From the NCBI RefSeq assembly GCF_000143985.1, contig NC_014364.1, forward strand, positions 3,348,001 through 3,412,000: a DNA stretch of 64,000 bases. The letters run 5' to 3'. The position numbers and the translations under genes are program-made. The notes below the pieces were generated by a model, which was given only the letters and a program-made list of their open reading frames with translations, was not told the DNA's origin and searched no databases. This document shows positions 25,878 through 35,295 of the stretch, one piece after another (the stretch's first letter is position 1; the number at the start of each line of letters is the position of its first letter). This DNA is from Sediminispirochaeta smaragdinae DSM 11293. GTDB lineage: Bacteria > Spirochaetota > Spirochaetia > DSM-16054 > Sediminispirochaetaceae.

Positions 25878-26531
25878 TCAAACTCGTCTCAGTTCGGCCT
25901 CGGCCACCCCTCCTGCAATTCGAACAACGGCATAGCGTCCATCTTTGAAAGCCCCCGGATTAACCAATACCGTTCGTCCGATTCGTCCGACACAGGCAGA
26001 CTCATGTATATGGCCGCAAAGGTGGGCGATAGGGGCTACGGCTTCGCTCCAGCGGGCCACGGAGGTGCTGCCGACATGTTTCATCTTCATCGCACGATCT
26101 GCACAGCTTCCATGAGGCGGCTGATGTGAGACAAAGATCAACGGCATTCCGTCTTGAGGAAGAGAAATGCTTGAAAGTTCCCGATTAAGAGCCTCCTCAT
26201 CCATGGTGCTTGGCGTTTCGAGAGGCCCGGGTAATGATCCGCCAAGCCCGACGAAACGAATCCCAGAAAAATCGCGAGAGACCAGGTGAAGACTGCCTTC
26301 CTGTTCGGCAATGCATCGGGCCGCTTCCTCGGTATCGCAATTGCCGTGGATAAGGAAGAGGGGAAGACCCAAATTTCGACACCCTTCGATGACGCGAAGG
26401 GCATCGGACCTCCCTCCAAAATGGGTGAGATCTCCGGCAACAATAAGAAGATCGGCTGCCTCGGCCTCTTCTTTTAATTTGGATAGTCTATCAATATCTC
26501 CATGTAAATCACTCACTAACAGTATAATCAT
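25878..26531 (-). CDS. Calcineurin-like metallophosphoesterase (YfcE-type)
   Basis: 217 residues. The full motif set of small two-metal phosphoesterases is present: DLHGD near residues 8-12, GDLTHFGG near 34-41, GNCD near 62-65, SHQPPHG near 138-144 and GHIHES near 174-179. Such enzymes cleave phosphodiesters or phosphomonoesters; the substrate is not evident. The open frame extends 83 codons further upstream inside the ABC gene, but AAGGAG 7 bases before ATG 26531 fixes the start. It overlaps the ABC ATPase gene by 23 bases and ends its operon. Confidence 0.85.
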   Translation of the reverse strand: MIILLVSDLHGDIDRLSKLKEEAEAADLLIVAGDLTHFGGRSDALRVIEGCRNLGLPLFLIHGNCDTEEAARCIAEQEGSLHLVSRDFSGIRFVGLGGSLPGPLETPSTMDEEALNRELSSISLPQDGMPLIFVSHQPPHGSCADRAMKMKHVGSTSVARWSEAVAPIAHLCGHIHESACVGRIGRTVLVNPGAFKDGRYAVVRIAGGVAEAELRRV

Positions 26532-27243
26532 CGTTATTCTCCTTCCTTCGGCTGCGCTCATCGATAAGCAGATGATAGAGTTCCGCTTCCAGGGCAAGGA
26601 GCCGAGGATCATGGATACTCCGCTGATTTCTATCAACCGGGTTGACAAAGCGACCGACAAGCTCGACAGGCGGTCCGTCAAGCACGAATATTCTATCACC
26701 CAGAACGAGAGCCTCCTGAATGTCGTGGGTAACAAAAATCGAGGTCCTTGGCTCCTGACCCCATATATGCCGAAAGGCATTCACGAGTGAAAGCCTAAGG
26801 GCAAGGTCAAGAGCCTGAAAGGGCTCATCCATGAGTAACATTGATGCATCGAAGGCGAAGGCCCTTGCCATGGCCACACGCTGCCGCATGCCTCCGGAGA
26901 GTTCTCCGGGGTAACGTGATGCAGAGGAGCGCAGGCCTACAATCTCAAGAAATCGTCTCACAGCTCCTTCATCTTTATTCACAAGGCAGACATTTTCCAG
27001 AACCGTCATCCAGGGCAATAAGCGCGGCTCCTGAAAAAGATAGCTTACGGCCTCTCCGGTATCCCTGCCGATGCTACCGTCAGAGGGTATCAACAGGCCG
27101 GCTATGAGATGCAAAAGCGTTGTTTTCCCACAACCGGAGGGTCCGAGGATTGCGGTAATCTCCCCTTCCGGGAACTCAAGCGAGAAGCGGCGAAACACCT
27201 CGATTCCGCTATCATAGGTAAAGGAAACGTTCCGCCATTCCAT
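26509..27243 (-). CDS. ABC transporter ATP-binding protein (SsuB/TauB type)
   Basis: 244 residues. Walker A GPSGCGKTT near residues 34-42, signature LSGGMRQRVAMARA near 119-132 and Walker B LLMDEP near 139-144, then the switch His in FVTHDIQEA near 170-178. The short chain and EPRLLPWMTVLENV (Q-loop region) are typical of nitrate/sulfonate/taurine-type importers. It follows its permease with a TAATG overlap. The solute is unknown; candidates are sulfonates, thiamine precursors or other small organics. Confidence 0.9.
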   Translation of the reverse strand: MEWRNVSFTYDSGIEVFRRFSLEFPEGEITAILGPSGCGKTTLLHLIAGLLIPSDGSIGRDTGEAVSYLFQEPRLLPWMTVLENVCLVNKDEGAVRRFLEIVGLRSSASRYPGELSGGMRQRVAMARAFAFDASMLLMDEPFQALDLALRLSLVNAFRHIWGQEPRTSIFVTHDIQEALVLGDRIFVLDGPPVELVGRFVNPVDRNQRSIHDPRLLALEAELYHLLIDERSRRKENNDDYTVSE

Positions 27244-27995
27244 TAAGAACTCCTTTTCCCAAAATGATCTGCCAGGGAAAGGAGAGCCTGGGAGAGGGCT
27301 GCTGAAATCACCACAACGACAGTCCAGGCAAAGACAGCTTCGGACTCAAGGCTGAGTTGAGCAAGTTGCATCTGAGCACCCACCCCCGATCGGGGAATGG
27401 TGAAGATCTCCCCCGCGACCACAACCTTCCAACAAAGCCCGAGGGTCAAATGAGCAGCGGTAAGAATCGAGGGAACAAGCTGAGGAATGATGACTCGCCG
27501 CAGACGCTCTACCGGAGGCACTCGAAAAATATGGGCCATCTCGACAAGCTTGCTATCGATTTCAAGGATCCCACGCTCGACAGCCCCAATGACCACAGGA
27601 AGGGCCATAAGGACCGCCGCAAAAATCGGAACAACCGTGGAAGGAAACCAGAGTATCGCAATGAGAATAACGGCCATCACCGGCACCGTTCGCATGGTGT
27701 GAACAAAGGGAGAAAGAAAGGCTCGAAAGGCGGAGGAAAGCCCCGATCCTATGCCGAGGAGAATTCCGACAATGAGGGAAAAGAGGAAGGAAACGGCAAC
27801 CCGTTCTCCTGATGCCGCTATATGTCTGAAAAACGTACGCCTGTCCCCGATGGCGATAAGACGCCGAAGAACCGCAAAAGGAGTGGGAAGTATAATGTCG
27901 GCATTCACGATACTCGAAGCAGCCTCCCAGATAATGAGAAGCAGCACAACGGATGCCGCTACGAGCACCATGGACCTTGCCGGTGAAATTTTCAT
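27243..27995 (-). CDS. ABC transporter permease (SsuC/TauC type)
   Basis: 250 residues with about six membrane spans. The EAA-loop (MAHIFRVPPVERLRRVIIPQLVPSI near residues 152-176), where the permease contacts the ATPase, marks a BPD_transp_1 family subunit. It ends in a TAATG overlap with the ATPase gene and starts 33 bases after the substrate-binding-protein gene. With its neighbours it makes a complete importer; a homodimer of this permease is expected. Confidence 0.9.
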   Translation of the reverse strand: MKISPARSMVLVAASVVLLLIIWEAASSIVNADIILPTPFAVLRRLIAIGDRRTFFRHIAASGERVAVSFLFSLIVGILLGIGSGLSSAFRAFLSPFVHTMRTVPVMAVILIAILWFPSTVVPIFAAVLMALPVVIGAVERGILEIDSKLVEMAHIFRVPPVERLRRVIIPQLVPSILTAAHLTLGLCWKVVVAGEIFTIPRSGVGAQMQLAQLSLESEAVFAWTVVVVISAALSQALLSLADHFGKRSS

Positions 27996-28028
27996 CTAAC
28001 CGAACCTCGGTTCGTCTCTCTCCCCTCT

Positions 28029-29033
28029 TTACTGAAAATAGAATCCCTCGTCGGGAAGCTTTCCACCGATCGACGCAGGGTCAAAATCAAGCAGGACCCT
28101 GAGAAAATCTTCTACAAGCGGGCGGCTCTCGACGGCGGGAAGGAAGACAAGGTTGCAGTTGGGAATTGCCGGGGCGGCAATTGCAGCAGGCATGATATCG
28201 AACTTTTCGATAAGAGCCGCGGCATCATCGGGATTTGCCCTCACCCATTCGATGGAAGCCTTATATGCATCCAGAAACCTTCGAGCGACCTCCGGATGGC
28301 TGTCGAGCAGCTTCGACGAGAGGACGACAACGGTAATGGGATAAGAACGCCCCTCTTCACCCCCATAAAGATCGTTCCAACTCTGCTGAAAATCGATTAC
28401 AGAGGAAACGGTCGGAGCTTTATTTGAAACCAGGGTTGCAAAGGGCTCCGGGAGGACCCCATACTCAACCTTCCCTCCAATAAGAGCTTGGGCAAGTTGT
28501 GGGGCAGCGGTGATCGAATAATCGATACTCACCTGCTTTTCGACACCTGAACGGGAAAGAAAATAGCGAAGTAAGAAATCGGGTGTTGCCCCCTTGCCCA
28601 CCGTGTATACGGTTTTTCCATCGAGGTCGGCCCAGGATGCAATGCCGGTATCCGAAGAGAGGAGGTGAAGAATTCCATAGCCGATTACTCCTCCGAGGCG
28701 GTAACCGGTGCCTGCGTTATACAGTTTAGCAGCAAGGTTCGTGGGGAAAACGGCGATATCGACCTCCCCGGAGGAAACCCTCGCCACCATCTCCTGGGGA
28801 GTGGGAAGCACCTGAAATTCGACGCTGATTCCCGCTCCAAGCTCAGGAGGGTCTTCCAAAAGGCGAACAGCCCCAAAGCCGCTGGATCCTTTATAGACGG
28901 CACCACGTATAACAAGGGATTCTTTCTTTTCCTTTGCCCCACTTCCGAAAAGCGGCAAAGCAGATGCCAAAAGAAATCCTGCCAGCAACAGGGAAAAAGC
29001 ACGGAAACTACTCCATTGCTTCAGATTTTTCAT
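28029..29033 (-). CDS. ABC transporter substrate-binding protein (NMT1/THI5-like)
   Basis: About 334 residues. Signal peptide at residues 1-33 (FRAFSLLLAGFLLASALPLFGSG), followed by AKEKKE, a spirochaetal style of secreted binding protein; there is no lipobox Cys. The mature part (VSSGEVDIAVFPTNLAAKL, DLDGKTVYTVGKGATPDFLLRYFL) is the type II periplasmic-binding fold of the nitrate/sulfonate/thiamine-precursor group. The open frame begins at 29060, but AAGGGA 9 bases before ATG 29033 favours this start, 23 bases after the tyrS stop. The ligand is not predictable from sequence alone. Confidence 0.85.
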   Translation of the reverse strand: MKNLKQWSSFRAFSLLLAGFLLASALPLFGSGAKEKKESLVIRGAVYKGSSGFGAVRLLEDPPELGAGISVEFQVLPTPQEMVARVSSGEVDIAVFPTNLAAKLYNAGTGYRLGGVIGYGILHLLSSDTGIASWADLDGKTVYTVGKGATPDFLLRYFLSRSGVEKQVSIDYSITAAPQLAQALIGGKVEYGVLPEPFATLVSNKAPTVSSVIDFQQSWNDLYGGEEGRSYPITVVVLSSKLLDSHPEVARRFLDAYKASIEWVRANPDDAAALIEKFDIMPAAIAAPAIPNCNLVFLPAVESRPLVEDFLRVLLDFDPASIGGKLPDEGFYFQ

Positions 29034-29056
29034 ATCAACTATCCCTTCTTTTCTCA

Positions 29057-30292
29057 TCATTTTGCAATAACACGGAAAAAGCGCTTCTTTCCTGCACGAA
29101 GTAAAAGCTCTCCGTCATCATCAAGTTGCTTATTTGTAACGATCGCTTCAATATCATCGATTTTTTCATCATTAATGACCGCTCCCCCTTGCTGAACAAG
29201 CCTACGGGCCTCACTGCGCGAGGAGCAGAGGGTGGTCATGGCGAAAAGTTCGAGAATACCAATTCCTTCTTCCAGATCCTCGTTCGGGAGCTCGATAAAA
29301 GGTATCGCCCCCCGATCTGAGGCCCCGCCGGCACTGAACGCGGCCTTGGCAGCATCCCTGGCCTTATCGGCCTCATCTTTACCATGGATCAGTTTGGTCT
29401 GCTCATAGGCAAGGATCTCTTTAGCACGATTCAGTTCGGAACCCTCCAATCGGCCGAGCTCCCTTACCTCTTCTACGGGAAGGAAGGTAAAAAGCATGAG
29501 GAATTTCTCTACATCTGCATCCGCGATATTCCTCCAATATTGGTAATACTCAAAGGGAGGAAACAGATTCGGATCAAGGAATACAGCGCCCTTCTCGGTC
29601 TTTCCCATTTTTTTGCCGTCGGAACGGGTAACAAGGGGAAAGGTAAGCCCGAAGACCTCATTCCCCGACATTCGGCGAATCAGCTCCACACCGGCGACAA
29701 TATTACCCCACTGGTCATCCCCTCCAATCTGGAAGAGGCAGTTCTCATCCCTATTAAGTACATAAAAATCATAGGACTGAAGGAGCTGATAGTTGAATTC
29801 GATAAAACTGAGTCCCGTTTCCAGGCGTTTTTTATAGGATTCGAAGGTGAGCATCCTGTTTACCGAAAAATGCCGCCCGATATCGCGTAGGAATTCGATG
29901 TAATTAAGATTGGCAAGCCAATCGTAATTGTTCAGAAGTTTCGCCTTTCCATCGGAAAAATCGACGATTCTGCCGATCTGCTTTTTTATGGCCTCGGCAT
30001 TCTTCTGTATTGTTTCAACCGATTGGATCTTCCGCATCTCGGTTTTACCCGACGGATCTCCGATAAGGGCGGTTCCCCCACCCACAACAGCCAAGGGCTT
30101 GTGGCCTGCACGCTGAAGGTGGGCCATGGCAAACAGAGGTACCATATGCCCCACATGGAGGCTGATACCGGTAGGATCGACCCCAACGTAAAAGCTGTTC
30201 GGTCCGGAAGAAAGGGCCGTTTCCAGCCCCTTTTCATCGGTACATTGCTGGATAAATCCCCGTTCCCGCAGGACGGTCAAGGCATCGGCCAT
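29057..30292 (-). CDS. tyrS: Tyrosyl-tRNA synthetase
   Basis: 411 residues; class I enzyme charging tRNA-Tyr. The HIGH-type motif is HVGH in DPTGISLHVGHMVPL near residues 39-53, and the KMSKS-type motif is KMGKT in SDGKKMGKTEKG near 231-242. The C-terminal S4-like RNA-binding domain (LVQQGGAVINDEKIDD) runs from about 345. It follows glyS by 1 base, within the run gltX-glyS-tyrS, so several synthetases are co-transcribed. The downstream ABC importer genes appear to belong to the same run. Confidence 0.97.
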   Translation of the reverse strand: MADALTVLRERGFIQQCTDEKGLETALSSGPNSFYVGVDPTGISLHVGHMVPLFAMAHLQRAGHKPLAVVGGGTALIGDPSGKTEMRKIQSVETIQKNAEAIKKQIGRIVDFSDGKAKLLNNYDWLANLNYIEFLRDIGRHFSVNRMLTFESYKKRLETGLSFIEFNYQLLQSYDFYVLNRDENCLFQIGGDDQWGNIVAGVELIRRMSGNEVFGLTFPLVTRSDGKKMGKTEKGAVFLDPNLFPPFEYYQYWRNIADADVEKFLMLFTFLPVEEVRELGRLEGSELNRAKEILAYEQTKLIHGKDEADKARDAAKAAFSAGGASDRGAIPFIELPNEDLEEGIGILELFAMTTLCSSRSEARRLVQQGGAVINDEKIDDIEAIVTNKQLDDDGELLLRAGKKRFFRVIAK

Positions 30293-30293
30293 C

Positions 30294-31625
30294 TCACACT
30301 CTCCTGTAGTTCTTAATCTCTGCTCTTATTCGGGAGGTCAATTCATCGATGGGAACCCGAACCTGCTCCATGGAATCCCTGAAACGCAAAGTAACCGTCT
30401 TGTCCTCTTTCGTGTCATAGTCGATGGTAACGCAAAAGGGTGTCCCAATCTCGTCCATGCGACGATAACGGCGGCCGATGGCGCCGGATTGATCGTAAAA
30501 AACGGCGAATTCCTCACGAAGATCAGAAGCGACCCCCTGAGCGATTTCCGCGATGCCATCCTTCTTTACCAAAGGGAGCACGGCAACGGTGACAGGAGCG
30601 AGAGAGGGATGGAAATGAAGCACGGTTCTGATATCGCCGCCTTCCAACTCCTCTTCTTCATAGGCATCGGAAAGAACCATAAGAACCGAACGGGTAAGCC
30701 CGGCCGAGGTCTCTATGACATAGGGTATATAGCGAGACTTATCATCATCAAGATAGGTGAGATCCTTGCCGCTGTATTCCGCATGGCGGCTAAGGTCAAA
30801 GTCGGTGCGGGAATGAATACCCTCAAGTTCCTGCCAGCCCATGGGAAACTCATATTCAATGTCAAAGGCATCTTTTGCGTAGTGAGCAAGTTCGTTTTCG
30901 CCGTGACGGTGGAAACGAAGCTTCTCTTTTCGTATTCCGAGCTTATCGTAATAGGAAATACGTTCGTTTTTCCAAAACTCAAACCATTTGTCATCCTCTC
31001 CCGGCTTTACAAAGAACTGCATTTCCATCTGCTCGAACTCACAGGTTCGAAAGATGAAATTCTTCGTAGTCACCTCGTTGCGAAAGGCCTTTCCGACCTG
31101 GGCAATACCGAAAGGAATCTTCACCCGGCTGGTCTGAACGACATTACGAAAATTGACGAAAATCCCCTGGGCGGTCTCGGGACGCAAATACACGATGCTG
31201 CCGTCGTCCTTGACAGGGCCGATATGGGTTGCAAACATCAGATTGAAGTCGCGAGGTTCGGTAAAGGTTCCCGAGTTGCCACAAACGGGACAGGGAGCCT
31301 CAAGATCAATCTGATCGGCCCGAAAGCGACTCTTACACTGCTTACAATCCACCAGGGGGTCGGAAAAATTATCGACGTGCCCCGAGGCCTCCCAAACCCT
31401 GGGGTGCATCATGATAGCGGCATCGAGGCCGACGATATTATCATGAAGCTGGGTCATCTCCCTCCACCAATAATCTTTGACGCGGTTCTTCAGTTCAACA
31501 CCAAGGGGACCGTAGTCCCAGGCCCCGGAAAGTCCTCCGTATATCTCACTGGACTGATACACAAAGCCTCTTCTTTTGCAGAGCGAAACCAGTTTTTCCA
31601 TGCTTACTTCACGATTCTCAGCCAT
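30294..31625 (-). CDS. glyS: Glycyl-tRNA synthetase, alpha2 single-chain type
   Basis: 443 residues, homodimeric class II enzyme (the eukaryote-like or GlyQS form, not the alpha2beta2 form). [23 protein letters not shown] near residues 19-41 is the conserved N-terminal block. [25 protein letters not shown] near 181-205 holds motif 2. A Cys4 zinc-like cluster is visible (CKQCKSRF ... CPVCGNSG near 94-117). The C-terminal anticodon-binding domain starts near 340. It lies 9 bases after gltX. Confidence 0.97.
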   Translation of the reverse strand: MAENREVSMEKLVSLCKRRGFVYQSSEIYGGLSGAWDYGPLGVELKNRVKDYWWREMTQLHDNIVGLDAAIMMHPRVWEASGHVDNFSDPLVDCKQCKSRFRADQIDLEAPCPVCGNSGTFTEPRDFNLMFATHIGPVKDDGSIVYLRPETAQGIFVNFRNVVQTSRVKIPFGIAQVGKAFRNEVTTKNFIFRTCEFEQMEMQFFVKPGEDDKWFEFWKNERISYYDKLGIRKEKLRFHRHGENELAHYAKDAFDIEYEFPMGWQELEGIHSRTDFDLSRHAEYSGKDLTYLDDDKSRYIPYVIETSAGLTRSVLMVLSDAYEEEELEGGDIRTVLHFHPSLAPVTVAVLPLVKKDGIAEIAQGVASDLREEFAVFYDQSGAIGRRYRRMDEIGTPFCVTIDYDTKEDKTVTLRFRDSMEQVRVPIDELTSRIRAEIKNYRRV

Positions 31626-31634
31626 CAGTCAACC

Positions 31635-33104
31635 TCACTTCTTGAGCAATTCTATTCCCCGGTCGATACGATCCAGGGCCTTGTCTATTCCAATCAGTCG
31701 AATGGAGCCGAAAAGTGGCGGAGAAACGGTGCTGCCGGTAATGGCAACACGAAGAGGAGAGAGCATCTGCCCCAGCTTGAAACCCAACTCCTCGGATTTT
31801 TCTCTGAACATCTCTTCGACAACATCGTCGTCGGCCCTTTTCATGGCCTCAATAATTGTTCTCCCCGCTTCCATCGCGATGACGGTAGATGCAGCATCCA
31901 TTTTCTTCGCAATAAGCTCTTCCGCCGTATAGCCGGAAGGCTCCTCAAAGGCAAATCGGCAGATATCTCCGGCATCGGGGATGAACTTCATCCGCTCCTT
32001 TACCAGAGGGACCATCTGCTTCACAAGCTCCATTTGAGATGCTTCCGGGGGATCGGAAACCAAGTCCGCTTTCTCAAGAAAGGGAAGCATACGTTCGACC
32101 AGCTTGGTATCATCCATCCGGCGGATATACTGCCCGTTGAACCACTCGAGCTTCCGGTAATCAAAGACACCCGGTGCCTTGTTGATTTTTTCAAGGCTAA
32201 AGAGCTTCTCCAATTCTTCTTTTGTGAAGAACTCCCGCTCGCCGTCGTAGCTCCAGCCGATAAGACTCACGTAATTGATCAGGGCCTCCGGCAAATAACC
32301 AGCCTTTCGGAATTCCCGCACTGCGGTGGCACCGTGGCGCTTCGATAACTTCTGTCCATCCTTACCCATAACCATGGGGAGATGACAATAGACCGGCGGC
32401 TCCCAGCCGAAGGCTCGATAGAGCAGCACATGAAGTGCTCCGGAAGGAATCCACTCCTGTGCGCGCAGGATATGGGTAATCTTCATGAGATGGTCGTCAA
32501 CCACATTCGCAAGGTGATACGTGGGAAAACCGTCGCTTTTGAGAATCACCGGATCAGGCGGTATATCGCGATTTTTTCTGGTCACCTTCCCCAGCAGGAC
32601 ATCATCAAACGAGGTTTTCCCCTCGGAAGGGACCTTAAAGCGGACGACAGGATGCTCTCCCGCAGCAATCCGCTGTTTCGCTTCCTCAAGAGGAATCGAA
32701 CGGCAATGACCATCATAGCCCACGCGGGAGGCCTTGCTCTTCTGCTGCTCCTGCCGAAGTGTTTCAAGCCGTTCGGAGCTGCAGAAACAGTAGTAGGCAT
32801 GACCACTTTCGATCAGCTTCTTGGTATATTCCTGGTAGAGATCATGGCGTTCGGATTGAATATAAGGGCCGTAATCGCCACCCTTCTCAGGTCCCTCATC
32901 CCACTCTATTCCCAGCCAACGGAGGGTCTCGAAGAGATCCTCCAAAGCCTCATCATGATACCGTTCACGATCGGTATCCTCGATTCTGAGGATAAATGAT
33001 CCACCGCTGGATCGGGCAAAAAAGTAATTAAACAGGGCTGTTCTGATTCCCCCGATATGCTGGAGCCCGGTCGGAGACGGGGCATAACGTACGCGTACAC
33101 TCAT
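31635..33104 (-). CDS. gltX: Glutamyl-tRNA synthetase
   Basis: 489 residues, class I. The HIGH motif appears as HIGG in APSPTGLQHIGGIRTAL near residues 7-23, and KLSKRHG near 251-257 is the KMSKS motif. The length and C-terminal helical cage fit bacterial GluRS. Whether it is discriminating or also charges tRNA-Gln cannot be told, since no gatCAB or glnS gene is in the window. A promoter with TTGACC/TATAAT stands upstream, and AAAGGGAAAGG serves as ribosome site before ATG 33104. Confidence 0.97.
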   Translation of the reverse strand: MSVRVRYAPSPTGLQHIGGIRTALFNYFFARSSGGSFILRIEDTDRERYHDEALEDLFETLRWLGIEWDEGPEKGGDYGPYIQSERHDLYQEYTKKLIESGHAYYCFCSSERLETLRQEQQKSKASRVGYDGHCRSIPLEEAKQRIAAGEHPVVRFKVPSEGKTSFDDVLLGKVTRKNRDIPPDPVILKSDGFPTYHLANVVDDHLMKITHILRAQEWIPSGALHVLLYRAFGWEPPVYCHLPMVMGKDGQKLSKRHGATAVREFRKAGYLPEALINYVSLIGWSYDGEREFFTKEELEKLFSLEKINKAPGVFDYRKLEWFNGQYIRRMDDTKLVERMLPFLEKADLVSDPPEASQMELVKQMVPLVKERMKFIPDAGDICRFAFEEPSGYTAEELIAKKMDAASTVIAMEAGRTIIEAMKRADDDVVEEMFREKSEELGFKLGQMLSPLRVAITGSTVSPPLFGSIRLIGIDKALDRIDRGIELLKK

Positions 33105-33134
33105 AGTTGCCTTTCCCTTTGAAAGATAATTGCC

Positions 33135-33164
33135 ATTATATCGATCACGTCAAGTAAGGGTCAA
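33135..33164 (-). promoter_or_regulatory. Promoter of the gltX-glyS-tyrS run
   Basis: On the minus strand, -35 TTGACC (33159-33164), an 18-base spacer, -10 TATAAT (33135-33140), predicting a start near 33128 and a leader of about 24 bases. A second TTGACG at the right side of the spacer is a weaker alternative. Confidence 0.65.
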
Positions 33165-33183
33165 CCAAAGGGAAGGCTGACAG

Positions 33184-34011
33184 TCAGGCCTCTTTCTCGA
33201 TCTCCTGCTTCGAAGGGTAAAGCCAGTTGAGAGCATCCTCGGTCAACTTTGCAAGGATGACCGGCACGACCTGTTCCCTGCTTCGCTGAATCTCCTTTTC
33301 AAGGGAGGGTCTGGAGTAGCGCTTTTTCATTTCGGCACTTTCGGAGGAAACCAGCGAGGCAACATCATCCTGTTCGACGGTAAAAGGGACAAGGGAGTAG
33401 AGAAGAAGGAGCCGCACTGTCGGACCGACGTAACCGGCACGGATCATCGATACGAAGTGCTCCATAGCCTCCTCGCGGCGCACCTGCATCAGAAGTGAAA
33501 AACCGTACAGGAAATTGATCCATTCCTTATCTTTCCTCGCTTCATCCCGATGAGGCCCGAAAAAGAACTCCAAGCCTTCGGCATCGGTCCGCAGCAGCCG
33601 TGGAATACCCAATGAAAGCAAAAAGCGGGAATGGAGCTTGGGATAGTGTTCCCGGAGATGGCTCTCCAGGCGATCGATCCCCTGCATGTTATTTTTCAAA
33701 AGATAGGCATTGATGAGTATTCGTATCCTTTGACCGGATATCCGCCCCCTTTGGTAAAGGCGATCCTCAAGATAGGCGATGACCCCATCCCAGTTTTCGT
33801 CTTCAAGGTTTCGAAAAAGCCTCCAGTTCAAAAGAAAATAGGAATCGATACCACCTATAATAAGAAAAAAGATGATAGGAAGATACCAGCTGTCGCGCCA
33901 AAAGATTGCGGCATACTCATGACCGAGCATAAATAAGGGCATAAAAAAGACAACAAAAAACGATAACACGATGACAAGATTGAAAAACAGAAAAATTATC
34001 TTAAACTTCAC
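33184..34011 (-). CDS. Membrane-anchored helical-repeat protein of unknown function
   Basis: 275 residues, not recognised. Two hydrophobic segments near residues 5-28 and 43-63 (LVIVLSFFVVFFMPLFML; WYLPIIFFLIIGGIDSYFLL) anchor it in the inner membrane, and the following 210 residues form helical repeats (ENWDGVIAYLEDRLYQRGRI ... GIDRLESHLREHYPKLHSRF), probably a TPR-like solenoid in the cytoplasm. The start codon is GTG, with AGGAG 9 bases upstream, and a strong promoter precedes it. It lies upstream of gltX, separated by the gltX promoter. Confidence 0.75.
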   Translation of the reverse strand: MKFKIIFLFFNLVIVLSFFVVFFMPLFMLGHEYAAIFWRDSWYLPIIFFLIIGGIDSYFLLNWRLFRNLEDENWDGVIAYLEDRLYQRGRISGQRIRILINAYLLKNNMQGIDRLESHLREHYPKLHSRFLLSLGIPRLLRTDAEGLEFFFGPHRDEARKDKEWINFLYGFSLLMQVRREEAMEHFVSMIRAGYVGPTVRLLLLYSLVPFTVEQDDVASLVSSESAEMKKRYSRPSLEKEIQRSREQVVPVILAKLTEDALNWLYPSKQEIEKEA

Positions 34012-34040
34012 CCCAAAATGCTCCTATAATAATAAGAGAA

Positions 34041-34069
34041 AGTGTAATCTATCCTGGAAGGGGGGTCAA
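34041..34069 (-). promoter_or_regulatory. Promoter of the membrane-anchored unknown gene
   Basis: On the minus strand, -35 TTGACC (34064-34069), 17-base spacer, -10 TACACT (34041-34046); the start would be near 34034, 22 bases before the GTG codon at 34011. Confidence 0.65.
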
Positions 34070-34080
34070 CGGCGTCGTTC

Positions 34081-35238
34081 ATGAAAAGTATTTCAACCAG
34101 TAGTCTTGAACCGCAAATTTATATTGATGCGCCTCTGTTTCTAGACGAGGGCTATGTGCTGCTCACCCCGGATATTCCTGTTACCCGACGACTGATCGAA
34201 CGGCTGGAATCATGGTATTTCGAAACGGTTTACAGTGACGGCATGCCGGTCGAAGCCCCACCGGCGGATGGAACGGGAAAGGTCGGGGTCCTTGATGCAA
34301 CCATGAAAGAGAGCGAGGCTCTCCAGAATGCCGTCGATTTCATTACCGAAGAAACCGAGAAACTTGCAAAGATCTATACCTCCTTTCTCGAACATAATGT
34401 ACTGTCGATAAATGAACTTTCAGATATCGTCAAAGAGATCATTGCAAAGCTCAAGGAAGAGAGCCGTTATCTTCTTGCCCTTCCCGACAGTGAAGAAGAG
34501 GATCAGAATTTCATTGTTACCCATTCGGTAAAGACAGCCGTCGTGGCCTTGGCTCTGTCGCTTTTTCTCAATATTCCTCCTCACAAGCAGATCGAGATAG
34601 GCCTTGCTGCCCTACTTCACGAAATCGGGATGATTCGGATTCCGCCCCAGATCTACAAACACAACAGAAAGTTGACCCCAAAGGAGCGGCAAACCATCAT
34701 CACCCACCCCGTCATCAGTTTCAAGATTCTCAAGGAGGCTGGATTCCCCAATCCCGTTGTCCTGGCAGTCCTGGAGCATCACGAATATATCGACGGAACA
34801 GGCTACCCGAGAAAACTTCGGGGAGATCAGATCTCCTTATACGGTAAGATCATCGGTGTTGCATCCTCCTATGCTGCAGCAGTTTCGAAACGGCCTTTTC
34901 GGGAGGGAAGAGACGGCCATTCCGGAATCATGGATCTGGTAAAGGAGATGGGGCGGCGTTACGACGATGCAATTCTCAGGGCCCTGGTCTTGACGCTTTC
35001 GGTCTATCCCGTGGGGACCTATGTGCTTCTTTCCAACAAGGTCAAGGCCCTCGTCGTCAAGACCGATCAGAAGCACCCTAAGGAGCCGACGGTTCGTCTT
35101 TTGGTTAATGAAAACAACACGCTCTATCCGGAGCAGCCAGTGGTACAGATTCGGGAAGATAATGAGGTAAAGATTTCCCGCCCGCTTTCCCGAAGTGAGA
35201 TAGAAGAGTTGAAAAAGCAGTTACCCCTGCGCCATTAG
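34081..35238 (+). CDS. HD-GYP-like protein with substituted metal ligands
   Basis: 385 residues. An N-terminal 130-residue region of unknown type is followed by an HD-GYP domain (about residues 145-330). HD-GYP enzymes hydrolyse the second messenger c-di-GMP. Here the GYP part is intact (LEHHEYIDGTGYP near 233-245), but the HD pair reads HE (LLHEIGMIRIP near 178-188), the VAD metal position reads VAS, and the usual yDA reads YAA (GVASSYAAAVSKRPF near 259-273). It may be weakly active or a c-di-GMP receptor. No clear Shine-Dalgarno. First of a plus-strand run of five genes. Confidence 0.85.
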   Translation: MKSISTSSLEPQIYIDAPLFLDEGYVLLTPDIPVTRRLIERLESWYFETVYSDGMPVEAPPADGTGKVGVLDATMKESEALQNAVDFITEETEKLAKIYTSFLEHNVLSINELSDIVKEIIAKLKEESRYLLALPDSEEEDQNFIVTHSVKTAVVALALSLFLNIPPHKQIEIGLAALLHEIGMIRIPPQIYKHNRKLTPKERQTIITHPVISFKILKEAGFPNPVVLAVLEHHEYIDGTGYPRKLRGDQISLYGKIIGVASSYAAAVSKRPFREGRDGHSGIMDLVKEMGRRYDDAILRALVLTLSVYPVGTYVLLSNKVKALVVKTDQKHPKEPTVRLLVNENNTLYPEQPVVQIREDNEVKISRPLSRSEIEELKKQLPLRH

Positions 35239-35295
35239 GGACATCATTTTGTTGACAGAGCCAGACCTTTCGGTTAGCCTTTCATCACTTTCGTC

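Noticed and set aside
30489..32348. Open frame of 619 codons on the plus strand across glyS and gltX
   Set aside because: It is the shadow of two clear synthetase genes on the minus strand and has no ribosome site or recognisable domain.
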